Notes: generated from the letters alone by a model not told the origin. 64,000 nt of DNA from Norana najaformis (GCA_964023275.1 OZ029917.1:20274488-20338487), one strand, 5' to 3'. Counted from the stretch's first letter, positions 44,301-55,300 are shown. Made by a program: numbers and translations.

Positions 44301-47043
44301 GTGTTGACGTCACTTACTCCAACCGACAAGGTATAGAACCAATTTATTATACTGGATATAACACCTTGTGTTTGCCATTAATGGCTTATTACCATTTCAG
44401 TTCAAATGGAAACGTCAGATCTTCAAGTCCGGGGCACTGATTAAGCCATAACAGTATTTAGTTCAATACAGATTTTATTAGGTTCTGGACTTGGTAGTAA
44501 GACTCTATATGTCACCTGAGAAAGATTTGATGCCAAATATTAGGCTACAAGACAAAACCATTCAACACGAGAAGTTCTACAGTAGCGCCATATCAGTATC
44601 CTGACTCATACATGTGTACATACATACATACAAATATATACATGCATATATACATATCTATATGTATTCAAGAAGGTTTGATCCTTGTGAAGATAGTGTT
44701 TTCAACTTCACGTAATCCTCTTCAAATTCTTCTGTTTCTTCAACTTTTTTCTCCTGACTTCTCACTTCCACGATCGGCGATCAACTGACGATAAGCTTTC
44801 TAAGCCACGTCACCAAAAGCGTTAATTTACTATCAACAAAACTATTAAGATATTATTTAAATAAAATTACTGTTGTCTTAAAATTCTATCTATAAACCTT
44901 GTGAACTATCCGTCAATGCAATGAGTTGCCTACAGCACTTTTTAGAGGTCCTTAAAAGGCGCTATACGTTCATATACATACATGCATACATACACACATA
45001 TTGTAACTGTATTTGTAATCAGATTTATATATATCCGCCATACAAATAAGCCTATTTAATGTATTTTTAAAATAAACACTGTAATCGTAGACAGCCGCTT
45101 CGGAGCAGAAGGCTAGGTCCGTGCACGGGAACCTTAAATGGCGTGGCGCCCATTCAAACGGGCAGCGATGGTGAAGGATCTCACCCGATAAATTCACTGA
45201 AAAATGAGCAAGGTCGAGGTCATACTGTCGCTATAGGAAACTGTGTACATTTACAATTAGATCGAAAGTCAACCATCGGAGATTTTACCCTGAAGTTCAG
45301 GCCGAGGCTTATCTGTTTAAAACGCATTGCTTATCGAGGCTTATCTGCTTAAAACTTATTGCCTACCGAGGTTTATCTGTTTAAAACTCATTGCATACCG
45401 AGGCTTATCTGTTTAAAACTCATTGCCTACCCAAATTACCCACAGAACTCTCAGTTTCAGTACAGAAATGAAATATACATGAAGTTCTAGCATCTTTTTT
45501 TCTAGTATCTTTTCCTACTATAGGAACGTTCTTCGCTTATCAGAACCCTAGCATTTAGAGTACATGGCCTAGTAAGCTACATCGGTAAACGCGTATGCCA
45601 AGGAGCCACTGTGCGTGAGGATCCCAGGTTCGCAACTCGATCGTGGCTTATTTCGGAGATTTGAATCTCGGGCTAGCACGGTCCGTGCACGGGGACCTTA
45701 AATGATGTGGCGCCCATTCAAAAGGGCAGCGGTAGTGAAGGATCTCACCCGATAAGTTCACTGAAAAATGAGCAGGGTCGAGGCCATGCGGTCGCTATAT
45801 AAAACTGTGTACATTTACTGTGAGTTCACATCCTAAATTTCGACACCCGACCAAAATTTTAGAAGCCAACTCAACCAAATCCATATTGTAGCGATCGCGG
45901 CAGCTTACGCCATCTTTCGATTACCCTTTACAATGCAATTTCAGTCACCTTTTGATTTGGCCATTTTCTCTAAGAGCGGATAAACATACGGTTTTGAAAG
46001 TAATACATAGATAAATAATGGCGAATATTGGATAGAGCTTGAAAAAGTCAAGTTACATTAGCTTCCTATCTTCAGGCACACATATTTAGATCTTTAGGTA
46101 ACTCTATTTAGCCTACAGCACTTTTTAGAGGTCCCTAAAAGGCGCTATACGTTCATATACATACATGCATACATACACACATATTGTAACTGTACTTGTA
46201 ATCAGATTTATATATCGCCTCTTACCGCCGATCAGCCGAGCCACAGCATTTAAACCAGACTGTAGTGGATAATGGGGGAAAGAGTCAGGCAGGCCTGCAC
46301 AAATAGTATTGCCAAAGTCAACCCTGGTGCATTTGAATGTATCAAGGTCGTGGCACATTGAGTCGTAAGCGAGCGGTGCACAGTGCGAATCTGACGCAGG
46401 TAGTAAACAAGACAAAAACAAAATCAATACTTTCGACAGACCTTATTCCCATGCTCTGAGAAGGTCAATTCCTGGTTCAAGGTCACGCCTATATCACGCA
46501 CAGAAGCGGAGAAAGAGATACAGTATGAGGGAAGCAATACTACAGATTAAGGCAAGTCGATTTTAACAATCTGCCCAGGGTTACTATTGTAATGTAATTG
46601 TAATTGTAATGACGACAATTTATATAGCATCGTAAGTAGCAGGCTACTTCTAGGATGCTTTAAAAAGTCAAAAGTCAGCCCAAGTACTAAGAGTTATGCA
46701 GTAAATAGAATTTCAGCTGTTTTTTAAAGAGTCGAATGAACATGGTTTTCCGAGGGTTCAGCCGGAGGCAGTTAGACATTGTGTTTTGCTTCTACAACAA
46801 AGTAATTACATATCTTCATGAAATGCGACTATACATCCCATGTATCATATAGTCTTGTTTTTCTGTATCCAACCAGGTCACAACGTCAGGTATTCAAAGG
46901 CTTGTAGTAAGCTGTGGAGTTCGCACATCTGCCTTAAGCTACCTTTTAACATTGGAAGAGCGTCTCTCGTCTGCTACGACTTCTGTTCTACGGACAGTTG
47001 TAATTATTCCTACGGTCTTCACAACATTTTCGACTTTTCGTGA
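41245..47043 (+). CDS. Secreted Ly6/uPAR (three-finger) protein, complete
   Basis: Three exons (41245-41311, 44205-44330, 46877-47043) give 360 nt, or 119 residues, with phase 1 introns at both junctions, the usual arrangement of Ly6 genes. Residues 1 to about 24 are a signal peptide (MAKFTAAVIVTSLIAAGFWF). The mature part opens IRCSICDSTDLSC and has ten cysteines (28, 31, 38, 48, 55, 74, 83, 97, 101, 106), ending VCYDFCSTDSCN, the Cys-Asn end of the LU domain (CCxxDxCN in relatives). Only 12 polar residues follow, with no hydrophobic GPI signal, so a soluble secreted protein is inferred. Family members bind receptors or act in innate defence and development; I cannot say which applies. Its large introns hold a CR1-like LINE and SINE copies. 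Confidence 0.82.
41913..42685 (+). mobile_element. CR1-like LINE: 2A-like motif and APE endonuclease
   Basis: The frame from 41913 encodes a hydrophobic run (MPLLLLLAG) then DIEMIPGP at 42033-42056, close to the 2A consensus D(V/I)ExNPGP with Asn replaced by Ile. Downstream, in shifted frames, are HILALNETL, KSFEVMAATLISGNKRV and MGDFNIHLFVASHCSSTFLD, then ITFPTHNKGHALDVLI, the GDFNIH catalytic block of an APE-like endonuclease. Frameshifts make it inactive. It lies in intron 1 of the Ly6-like gene, same strand. Confidence 0.82.
42835..43065 (+). mobile_element. CR1-like LINE, C-terminal RT-thumb fragment
   Basis: Reads DYCNAIPVGLPKFQM, then GPLHWRSIEEKITLKILPL, matching the family DYCNSLLxGLPxxQ and LHWLPVEQRIxYKILLL blocks. 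It probably belongs to the element at 41913-42685 with the RT core deleted in between. Confidence 0.8.
43236..43538 (-). CDS. Hypothetical 100-codon ORF
   Basis: Starts MNGISYAECFNLSWFSEKVV and includes GLYQFLEAARHNDRQVDWLE, then a hydrophobic segment LLYSVAASVMYTNFALVVKA. Composition is protein-like with good codon variety and no internal stop. I do not recognise it. It is antisense in the intron 1 region of the Ly6-like gene, and may be a captured or transposon-derived ORF, or an exon of another gene. Confidence 0.3.
   Translation of the reverse strand: MNGISYAECFNLSWFSEKVVSAQVAKQNTGLYQFLEAARHNDRQVDWLETKLKGSLLYSVAASVMYTNFALVVKAVGTGFKVTDPKALDGVKIALYVVKI
44138..44345. repeat. 21-bp direct repeat flanking Ly6-like exon 2
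   Basis: The segments 44138-44158 and 44325-44345 share GACAA, one variable base, then GTATAGAACCAATTT. The second copy spans the exon 2 donor. Confidence 0.8.
44205..44330 (+). CDS. Ly6-like gene exon 2
   Basis: Acceptor gtattcttgtag, donor gtatag. Encodes SAIRCSICDSTDLSCS, then THPPAPEECPSDHNFCVDVT and YSNRQ: five cysteines forming the first finger and part of the second. Phase 1 on both sides. Confidence 0.85.
44928..45033 (-). mobile_element. LINE 3' tail, copy a
   Basis: About 105 bp nearly identical to 46111-46215, including GCGCTATACGTTCATATAC and a CATACATACACACATA stretch. In copy b this sequence directly follows a minus-strand LINE ORF, so I read it as the 3' tail of that LINE family. 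Confidence 0.65.
45112..45254 (+). mobile_element. SINE-like repeat, copy 1
   Basis: GGTCCGTGCACGGGAACC, GGCGCCCATTCAAACGGGCA, GTGAAGGATCTCACCCGATA, then CTGTGTACATTTAC. Lacks the tRNA-like head seen in copy 2. Confidence 0.8.
45303..45432 (+). repeat. 33-bp tandem repeat, about four copies
   Basis: Unit begins GAGGCTTATCTGTTTAAAAC and ends CATTGCCTACC, with small differences between copies. It immediately follows SINE copy 1. Confidence 0.85.
45560..45820 (+). mobile_element. SINE, copy 2 with tRNA-like head
   Basis: Head: GGCCTAGTAAGC (A box-like) and AGGTTCGCAACTC (B box-like) separated as in a tRNA. Body from 45672: CGGTCCGTGCACGGGGACC through AACTGTGTACATTTAC, about 90% like copy 1 over the shared part. 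Confidence 0.7.
46111..46430 (-). mobile_element. CR1/L2-like LINE ORF2 fragment, with tail copy b
   Basis: Minus strand encodes TRVDFGNTICAGLPDSF, then LQSGLNAVARLIGGKRRY, matching the RT-thumb block SRxDYCNxxxxGLP... LQxxLNAAARLI. It then runs into the 105-bp tail shared with 44928-45033. Confidence 0.8.
46570..46760 (-). mobile_element. LINE 3' tail with ATTAC repeats
   Basis: The minus strand reads FKKQLKFYLL, then GCTATATAAATTGTCGTC and an ATTACAATTACAATTAC tail. Resembles the minus-strand LINE end near 11.5 kb. It lies directly upstream of Ly6-like exon 3. Confidence 0.6.
46877..47043 (+). CDS. Ly6-like gene exon 3 (last)
   Basis: Acceptor ctgtatccaaccag. Encodes HNVRYSKACSKLWSSHICLK, then LPFNIGRASLVCYDFCSTDS and CN plus a short tail. 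Supplies the last five cysteines and the terminal Cys-Asn. Confidence 0.85.
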
Positions 47044-47156
47044 GGTGGCGCTATATAAATGTCCAGTTGTATTTGCATATGAACAACATATAATTTATAG
47101 AAAACTTCTCGACAGTGGATCTGTTCTCTTCCACGATTTGCATATTTATATTGCCT

Positions 47157-47162
47157 AATAAA
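47157..47162 (+). terminator. Putative poly(A) signal of the Ly6-like gene
   Basis: AATAAA 113 nt after the TGA at 47041-47043, followed by a T-rich stretch. Confidence 0.5.
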
Positions 47163-48202
47163 TTATTATTGCAAGATTTGACTTGAAACGTACATCAAAA
47201 GTGACGAACTATACACGATACGCTTGAAGTGTTATTTTAATGAAGTGTAAAACAGTATTTTAGCGGTCAGCTTACATAACTCGGGACATTCATAAAAAAC
47301 ATTCATTGCACGCGTGACGCGACCTGGAAAACAATCTCACTTTAGTTAAGCAGTCACGTTTGATGGAGTTTCATAAGAGTCATCAACACGAGTTAATTCT
47401 CCTGACCTCAGGATTTTGTTGAAGTATAACCTCCATGGCTAAAACAGGCCCTCTTTTTTATAGTATACCTTAACTTCATGATGGCAAGATCCATACTCAT
47501 GTTTGACTCGTCTCTACCTGATATTATGCGCTCTACGACGCAGACCATATTGAGATTCAAGCTGGCGGATTGAAATGTATTCTATTAGCGTTCAGAGTTC
47601 GAATCCTGCAGTGAGTCGTCTAAAATTTTTAATTTTTTTGTCAAGCGATTTTATCAGCAAGGAAAGGTTGTCTAGGTGCTGGATTTTGCCGTTTTGTTTG
47701 CGCGTCAGCCGAAAGATTCTGCAACCCGAGTACTCCAATTGCACACACAATTGTTGCTAGAGTTGTATAATAATTGAGCAATTACTTTTACTTTACCATA
47801 TCTGTCACACTTTTATTTAAGTGCAATACTGGTTATTGAAGTGCAGCATGTTGTTTCGTGGTGTTTTTAAAGAAGAGTTCATCAAAAGCGCCTTGTTAAG
47901 GAAGAAACGCTTGTTGATTTTGTTGTCACTGATAATCACCACAGGACTTATAGGTTGCCACCCGGAAACATTCACAAACAAGTAGGGAAGCTGGGGCGAA
48001 ATGGATCAGTGGGTTATGAATTAATACATCCCTTCAATTCAAGCCATCTATCATTGCGACATCTATCGAATATGTTCGAATTACTCTCAGACTGTTGAAA
48101 TCATTATGCATGGTTGACATTTGCTAGGTCACGTTAGGGGCCCCAGCAAACGAAATTTATCAAGCAAACTCCGCCTGTAACCAACTTATCGATCAAAAAC
48201 GA
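47163..48202. other. AT-rich flank left of the satellite array
   Basis: About 1 kb of AT-rich single-copy-looking sequence with no exon or repeat that I recognise, ending in a hairpin at the array edge. Confidence 0.45.
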
Positions 48203-48232
48203 CACGCTAGACGAACACGCGTCCGTCTAGTG
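48203..48232. other. Hairpin at the satellite border
   Basis: CTAGACG (48207-48213) pairs with CGTCTAG (48224-48230) around a 10-base loop, extended by CAC/TG with one bulge. It sits some 60-90 bp before the first recognisable satellite monomer. Confidence 0.6.
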
Positions 48233-48500
48233 CCGCATGAGATAGGTATTGCTGGGTCGGAAATGCTGCCGAGTAGTTTCCTTAAACTGTTCGGAACTTC
48301 TTCGAGATGGTCCGAAATTTCGGGCGCTGCGGTCAGCTGTACAGAGCTGCTCGGAGGTGCTCGTAGCTTCTTCGAGATGCTCGGAAAATTTTGGGTGCTG
48401 CGCCCGTCTGTTGGGAGCTGCTTGGAGCTTCTCCGAGATGCTCCAAATATTATGGGCGTTGCGCCCGGCTGTTCGGAGCTGCTAGGAGTCTCTCCGAGAT

Positions 48501-51500
48501 GCGAGTCGATGCTGACCGAATGTTTTTCGATGCTGACCGACGGTGTGTTGATGATGGCCGCCTGTGTGTCGATGCTGGCCCGCTGCGAGTCGATGCTGAC
48601 CACTTGCTTTTCGATGCTGACCGGCTGCGAGTCGATGCCGACCGGCTTTGTGTCGATGCTGGCCCGCTGTGAGTCGATGTTGACCGTTTGTGTGTCGATG
48701 CTGGCCGCCTATTTGTCGATGCCTACCGGCTGTGTGTCGATGCTTGCCCACTTCGAGTCGATGCTGGCCGCCTGTTTGTCGACTCTGACCGGGTGCGAGT
48801 CGATTCTGACCGGCTGTGTCGATGCTGGCCGGCGGCGAGTCGAGGCTAACTGCCTGCGTCGATGCTGTCCGCCTGTTCGTCTATGCTGACCGGCTGTGTG
48901 TCAATGCTGGCCCGCTGCGCGTCGATGCTGCGCCCGGCTGTTCGGAGCTGATCGGAGCTTCTCCGAGATGCTCTGTAAATTTTGGGAGCTGCGAAAATTT
49001 TAGGCGCTGCGCCCGGCTGTTCGGAGCTTTTCGGAGCTGCTTGGAACTTCTCAGAGATGCTCCGAAAATTCTGGGACCTGCGCCCCGGTGTGAGGAGCTG
49101 CTCGGAGCTTCTGGTAGCTGCTCCGAATTGCTCCAAAAATTTTGGGCGCCGCTCCCGGCTGTTTGGAGCTGCTCGGAGCTTCTCTAGAATTCTCGGAAAA
49201 TTTTGGGCGCTGCGCCGGGGTGTTCGGAGCTGCTCGAGATGCTCCGCAAATTTTGGGGTCTGCGCCCGGCTGTTCGTTCGGAGCTCGTCGAAACTGTTCG
49301 GAACTTCTTCGAGATGCTCCGAAAATTTCGGGCGCTGCGGCCGGCTGTACAGAGCTGCTCGGAGGTGCTCGTAGCTTCTTCGAGATGCTCGGAAAATTTT
49401 GGGTGCTGCGCCCGTCTGTTGGGAGCTGCTTGGAACTTCTCCGAGATGTTCCAAATATTTTGGGCGTTGCGCCCGGCTGTTCGGAGCTGCAAGGAGTCTC
49501 TCCGAGATGCGAGTCGATGCTGACCGACGGTGTGTTGATGATGGCCGCCTGGGTGTCGATGCTGGTTCGCTGCGAGTCGATGCTGACCGGCTGTGTGACA
49601 ATGCTAGCCCGCTGCGCGTCGATGCTAGCCACCTATTTTTCGATCCTCACCGTCTGTGTGTCGATGCTGACAGGCTGGGAGTCGATGCTGGCCGGCTGTT
49701 TGTCGATGCTGACTGTCTGTGTGTCGATGCTGGCCCGCTGCGAGTCGATGCTGGCCGCCTATTTGTCGATGCCTACCGGCTGTGTGTCGATGCTTGCCCA
49801 CTGCGATTCGATGTTGACCGCCTGTGTCGATGCTGACCGGCTGCGAGTCGATGCTGGCCGGCTGTTTGTCGATGATGACCGTCTGTGTGTAGATGGTGGC
49901 CGGCTGCGAGTCGATGCTGACCGGCTGTGCGTCGATGCTGCTCGGAGCTTGTCCGAGAGGCTCCGAAAATTTTGGGCACTGCACCCGGCTGTTCGGAGCC
50001 TCTCGGAGCTGTTTGAAACTTCTCAGAGATGCTCCGAAAATTATGGGCGCTGCGCCCCGCTGTTTGGAGCTGCTTGGAACTGCTCGGAGCTTCTCTAGAA
50101 TGCTCGGAAAATTTTGGGCGCTGCGCCGGCGTGTTCGAAGCTGCTCGAGATGCTCCGCAAATTTTGGGGTCTGTCCCCGGCTGTTCGTTCAGAGCTCGTC
50201 GAAACTGTTCGGAACTTCTTCGAGATGCTCCGAAAATTTCGGGCGCTGCGGCCGGCTGTACAGAGCTGCTCGGGGGTGCTCGTAGCTTCTTCGAGATGCT
50301 CGCAAAAATTTTGGGTGTGCGCCCGTCTGATGGGAGCTGCTCGGAGCTTCTCCGAGATGCTCCAAAAAGTTTGGGCGTTGCGCCCGGCTGTTCGGAGATG
50401 CTCGAAAATGCTCGGAACTTCTCCGAAATGCTGCGACATATATTTGGGCTCTACGCCCGGCTGGCCTCTGCGAGTCTCACGGCTGCAAGTCGATGCTGAC
50501 CGGCTGTGTCCATGCTGGCCCGCTTCGATCCGATGCTGGCCGCCTAATCTTCGATGCTGACCGTCTATGTCGATGGTGACCAGCTGTTTGTCGATGCTGG
50601 AAGGCTGTGTGTCGATGCTGGCCCCCTGCGAGTCGATGTTGACCGGCTGCGTCGATGCTGGCATGCTGCGAGTCGATGCTGACCGGCTGTGAGTCGATGC
50701 TGACCACTTGCTTTTCGATGCTGACCGGCTGTGAGTTGATGCCGACCGGCTTTGTGTCGATGCTGGCCCGCTGTGAGTCGATGTTGACCGTTTGTGTGTC
50801 GATGCTGGCCGCCTATTTGTCGATTCTGACCGGCTGTGTGTCGATGCTGGCCCGCTGCGAGTCGATGCTGGCCGCCTGTTTGTCGACGCTGACCGGCAGT
50901 GTCGATGCTGACCGGCTGCAAGTCGCACGGCTGCAAGTCGATGATGGGCCGCTGCGAGTCGATTCTGGCCGCCTATTTGTCGATTCTGACCGGCTGTGTG
51001 TCAATGCTGGCCCGCTGCGAGTCGAGGCTAACTGGCTGCGTCGATGCTGTCCGCCTGTTCGTCTATGCTGACCGGCTGTGTGTCAATGCTGGCCCGCTGC
51101 GCGTCGATGCTGGCCAGCTGTGTCGATGCTGGCCCACTGCGAGTCGATGCTGGCCGCCTATTTGTCGATGCCTACCGGCTGTGTGTCGATGCTTGCCCAC
51201 TGCGATTCGATGCTGGCCGCCTGTTTGTCGACGCTGACCGGGTGCAAGTCGATGTTGACCGCCTGTGTCGATGCTGACCGGCTGCGAGTCGATGCTGGCC
51301 GGCTGTTTGTCGATGATGACCGTCTGTGTGTAGATGGTGGCCGGCTGCGAGTCGATGCTGACCGGCTGTGCGATGATGCTGCTCGGAGCTTGTCCGAGAT
51401 GCTCCGAAAATTTCGGGCGCTGCGGCTTCTGTACAGAGCTGCTCGGAGGTGCTCGTAGCTTCTTCGAGATGCTCGCAAAAATTTTGGGTGTGCGCCCGTC

Positions 51501-52366
51501 TGATGGGAGCTGCTCGGAGCTTCTCCGAGATGCTCCAAAAAGTTTGGGCGCTGTGCCCGGCTGTTCGGTGATGCTCAGAAATGCTCGGAACTTCTCCGAA
51601 ATGCTGCGACATATATTTCGGCTCTACGCCCGGCTGGCCTCTGCGAGTCTCACGGCTGCAAGTCGATGCTGACCGGCTGTGTTCATGCTGGCCCGCTTCG
51701 ATCCGATGCAAGCCGCCTAATCTTCGATGCTGACCGTCTATGTCGATTGTGACCAGCTGTTTGTCGATGCTGGCATGCTGCGAGTCGATGTTGACCGGCT
51801 GCGTCGATGCTGGCCCGCTGTGAGTCGATGTTGACCGTTTGTGTGTCGATGCTGGCCGCCTATTTTGTCGATGCCTACCGGCTGTGTGTCGATGCTTGCC
51901 CACTGCGAGTCGATGATGGCCGCCTGTTTGTCGACTCTGACCGGGTGCGAGTCGATTCTGACCGGCTGTGTCGATGCTGGCCGGCGGCGAGTCGAGGCTA
52001 ACTGCCTGTGTCGATGCTGGCCCACTGCGAAGCGATGCTGGCCGCCTATTTTTCGATCCTCACCGTCTGTGTGTGTGTCGATGCTGACCGGCTGCTCGTA
52101 GCTGCTCGGAGTTTCTCCGAGATGCTCCGAAAATTTTGGGCGCAGCGCCCGGCTGTGCGGAGCTACTCGGAGCTGCTCGGAGCTGCTCGGAGCTGCTCGT
52201 AGCTGCTCGGAGCTGCTCGGAACTGCTCAGAGCTTTTCCGACATGCTCGGAAAATTTTGGGTGATGCGCCCGTCTGTTGGGAGCTGCTTGGAGCTTCTCC
52301 GAGATGCTCCAAATATTATGGGCGTTGCGCCCGGCTGTTCGGAGCTGCTAGGAGTCTCTCCGAGAT
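48501..52366. repeat. Satellite higher-order unit 1 (3866 bp)
   Basis: Unit start is set at the B-to-A transition GCGAGTCGATGCTGACCGAA. Order of blocks: A 48501-48928, B 48929-49506, A 49507-49939, B 49940-50470, A 50475-51379, B 51380-51650, A 51651-52090, B 52091-52366. Confidence 0.9.
52150..52232. repeat. Decamer sub-array (GCTCGGAGCT)n
   Basis: Seven to eight copies of a 10-bp unit within the last B block of unit 1. Equivalent arrays lie at about 56016-56098, 60013-60095 and 62396-62468, the last one unit shorter. Confidence 0.88.
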
Positions 52367-55300
52367 GCGAGTCGATGCTGACCGAATGTTTTTCGATGCT
52401 GACCGACGGTGTGTTGATGATGGCCGCCTGTGTGTCGATGCTGGCCCGCTGCGAGTCGATGCTGACCACTTGCTTTTCGATGCTGACCGGCTGTGAGTCG
52501 ATGCCGACCGGCTTTGTGTCGATGCTGGCCCGCTGTGAGTCGATGTTGACCGTTTGTGTGTCGATGCTGGCCGCCTATTTGTCGATGCCTACCGGCTGTG
52601 TGTCGATGCTTGCCCACTTCGAGTCGATGCTGGCCGCCTGTTTGTCGACTCTGACCGGGTGCGAGTCGATTCTGACCGGCTGTGTCGATGCTGGCCGGCG
52701 GCGAGTCGAGGCTAACTGCCTGCGTCGATGCTGTCCGCCTGTTCGTCTATGCTGACCGGCTGTGTGTCAATGCTGGCCCGCTGCGCGTCGATGCTGCGCC
52801 CGGCTGTTCGGAGCTGATCGGAGCTTCTCCGAGATGCTCTGTAAATTTTGGGAGCTGCGAAAATTTTAGGCGCTGCGCCCGGCTGTTCGGAGCTTTTCGG
52901 AGCTGCTTGGAACTTCTCAGAGATGCTCCGAAAATTCTGGGACCTGCGCCCCGGTGTGAGGAGCTGCTCGGAGCTTCTGGTAGCTGCTCCGAATTGCTCC
53001 AAAAATTTTGGGCGCCGCTCCCGGCTGTTTGGAGCTGCTCGGAGCTTCTCTAGAATTCTCGGAAAATTTTGGGCGCTGCGCCGGGGTGTTCGGAGCTGCT
53101 CGAGATGCTCCGCAAATTTTGGGGTCTGCGCCCGGCTGTTCGTTCGGAGCTCGTCGAAACTGTTCGGAACTTCTTCGAGATGCTCCGAAAATTTCGGGCG
53201 CTGCGGCCGGCTGTACAGAGCTGCTCGGAGGTGCTCGTAGCTTCTTCGAGATGCTCGGAAAATTTTGGGTGCTGCGCCCGTCTGTTGGGAGCTGCTTGGA
53301 ACTTCTCCGAGATGCTCCAAATATTTTGGGCGTTGCGCCCGGCTGTTCGGAGCTGCAAGGAGTCTCTCCGAGATGCGAGTCGATGCTGACCGACGGTGTG
53401 TTGATGATGGCCGCCTGGGTGTCGATGCTGGTTCGCTGCGAGTCGATGCTGACCGGCTGTGTGACAATGCTAGCCCGCTGCGCGTCGATGCTAGCCACCT
53501 ATTTTTCGATCCTCACCGTCCGTGTGTCGATGCTGACAGGCTGGGAGTCGATGCTGGCCGGCTGTTTGTCGATGCTGACTGTCTGTGTGTCGATGCTGGC
53601 CCGCTGCGAGTCGATGCTGGCCGCCTATTTGTCGATGCCTACCGGCTGTGTGTCGATGCTTGCCCACTGCGATTCGATGTTGACCGCCTGTGTCGATGCT
53701 GACCGGCTGCGAGTCGATGCTGGCCGGCTGTTTGTCGATGATGACCGTCTGTGTGTAGATGGTGGCCGGCTGCGAGTCGATGCTGACCGGCTGTGCGTCG
53801 ATGCTGCTCGGAGCTTGTCCGAGAGGCTCCGAAAATTTTGGGCACTGCACCCGGCTGTTCGGAGCCTCTCGGAGCTGTTTGAAACTTCTCAGAGATGCTC
53901 CGAAAATTATGGGCGCTGCGCCCCGCTGTTTGGAGCTGCTTGGAACTGCTCGGAGCTTCTCTAGAATGCTCGGAAAATTTTGGGCGCTGCGCCGGCGTGT
54001 TCGAAGCTGCTCGAGATGCTCCGCAAATTTTGGGGTCTGTCCCCGGCTGTTCGTTCAGAGCTCGTCGAAACTGTTCGGAACTTCTTCGAGATGCTCCGAA
54101 AATTTCGGGCGCTGCGGCCGGCTGTACAGAGCTGCTCGGGGGTGCTCGTAGCTTCTTCGAGATGCTCGCAAAAATTTTGGGTGTGCGCCCGTCTGATGGG
54201 AGCTGCTCGGAGCTTCTCCGAGATGCTCCAAAAAGTTTGGGCGTTGCGCCCGGCTGTTCGGAGATGCTCGAAAATGCTCGGAACTTCTCCGAAATGCTGC
54301 GACATATATTTGGGCTCTACGCCCGGCTGGCCTCTGCGAGTCTCACGGCTGCAAGTCGATGCTGACCGGCTGTGTCCATGCTGGCCCGCTTCGATCCGAT
54401 GCTGGCCGCCTAATCTTCGATGCTGACCGTCTATGTCGATGGTGACCAGCTGTTTGTCGATGCTGGAAGGCTGTGTGTCGATGCTGGCCCCCTGCGAGTC
54501 GATGTTGACCGGCTGCGTCGATGCTGGCATGCTGCGAGTCGATGCTGACCGGCTGTGAGTCGATGCTGACCACTTGCTTTTCGATGCTGACCGGCTGTGA
54601 GTTGATGCCGACCGGCTTTGTGTCGATGCTGGCCCGCTGTGAGTCGATGTTGACCGTTTGTGTGTCGATGCTGGCCGCCTATTTGTCGATTCTGACCGGC
54701 TGTGTGTCAATGCTGGCCCGCTGCGAGTCGATGCTGGCCGCCTGTTTGTCGACGCTGACCGGCAGTGTCGATGCTGACCGGCTGCAAGTCGCACGGCTGC
54801 AAGTCGATGATGGGCCGCTGCGAGTCGATTCTGGCCGCCTATTTGTCGATTCTGACCGGCTGTGTGTCAATGCTGGCCCGCTGCGAGTCGAGGCTAACTG
54901 GCTGCGTCGATGCTGTCCGCCTGTTCGTCTATGCTGACCGGCTGTGTGTCAATGCTGGCCCGCTGCGCGTCGATGCTGGCCAGCTGTGTCGATGCTGGCC
55001 CACTGCGAGTCGATGCTGGCCGCCTATTTGTCGATGCCTACCGGCTGTGTGTCGATGCTTGCCCACTGCGATTCGATGCTGGCCGCCTGTTTGTCGACGC
55101 TGACCGGGTGCAAGTCGATGTTGACCGCCTGTGTCGATGCTGACCGGCTGCGAGTCGATGCTGGCCGGCTGTTTGTCGATGATGACCGTCTGTGTGTAGA
55201 TGGTGGCCGGCTGCGAGTCGATGCTGACCGGCTGTGCGATGATGCTGCTCGGAGCTTGTCCGAGATGCTCCGAAAATTTCGGGCGCTGCGGCTTCTGTAC

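Noticed and set aside
48501..52366. Regular short repeats suggesting a CRISPR array
   Set aside because: Monomers are contiguous without unique spacers, and the surrounding genes are split eukaryotic genes.
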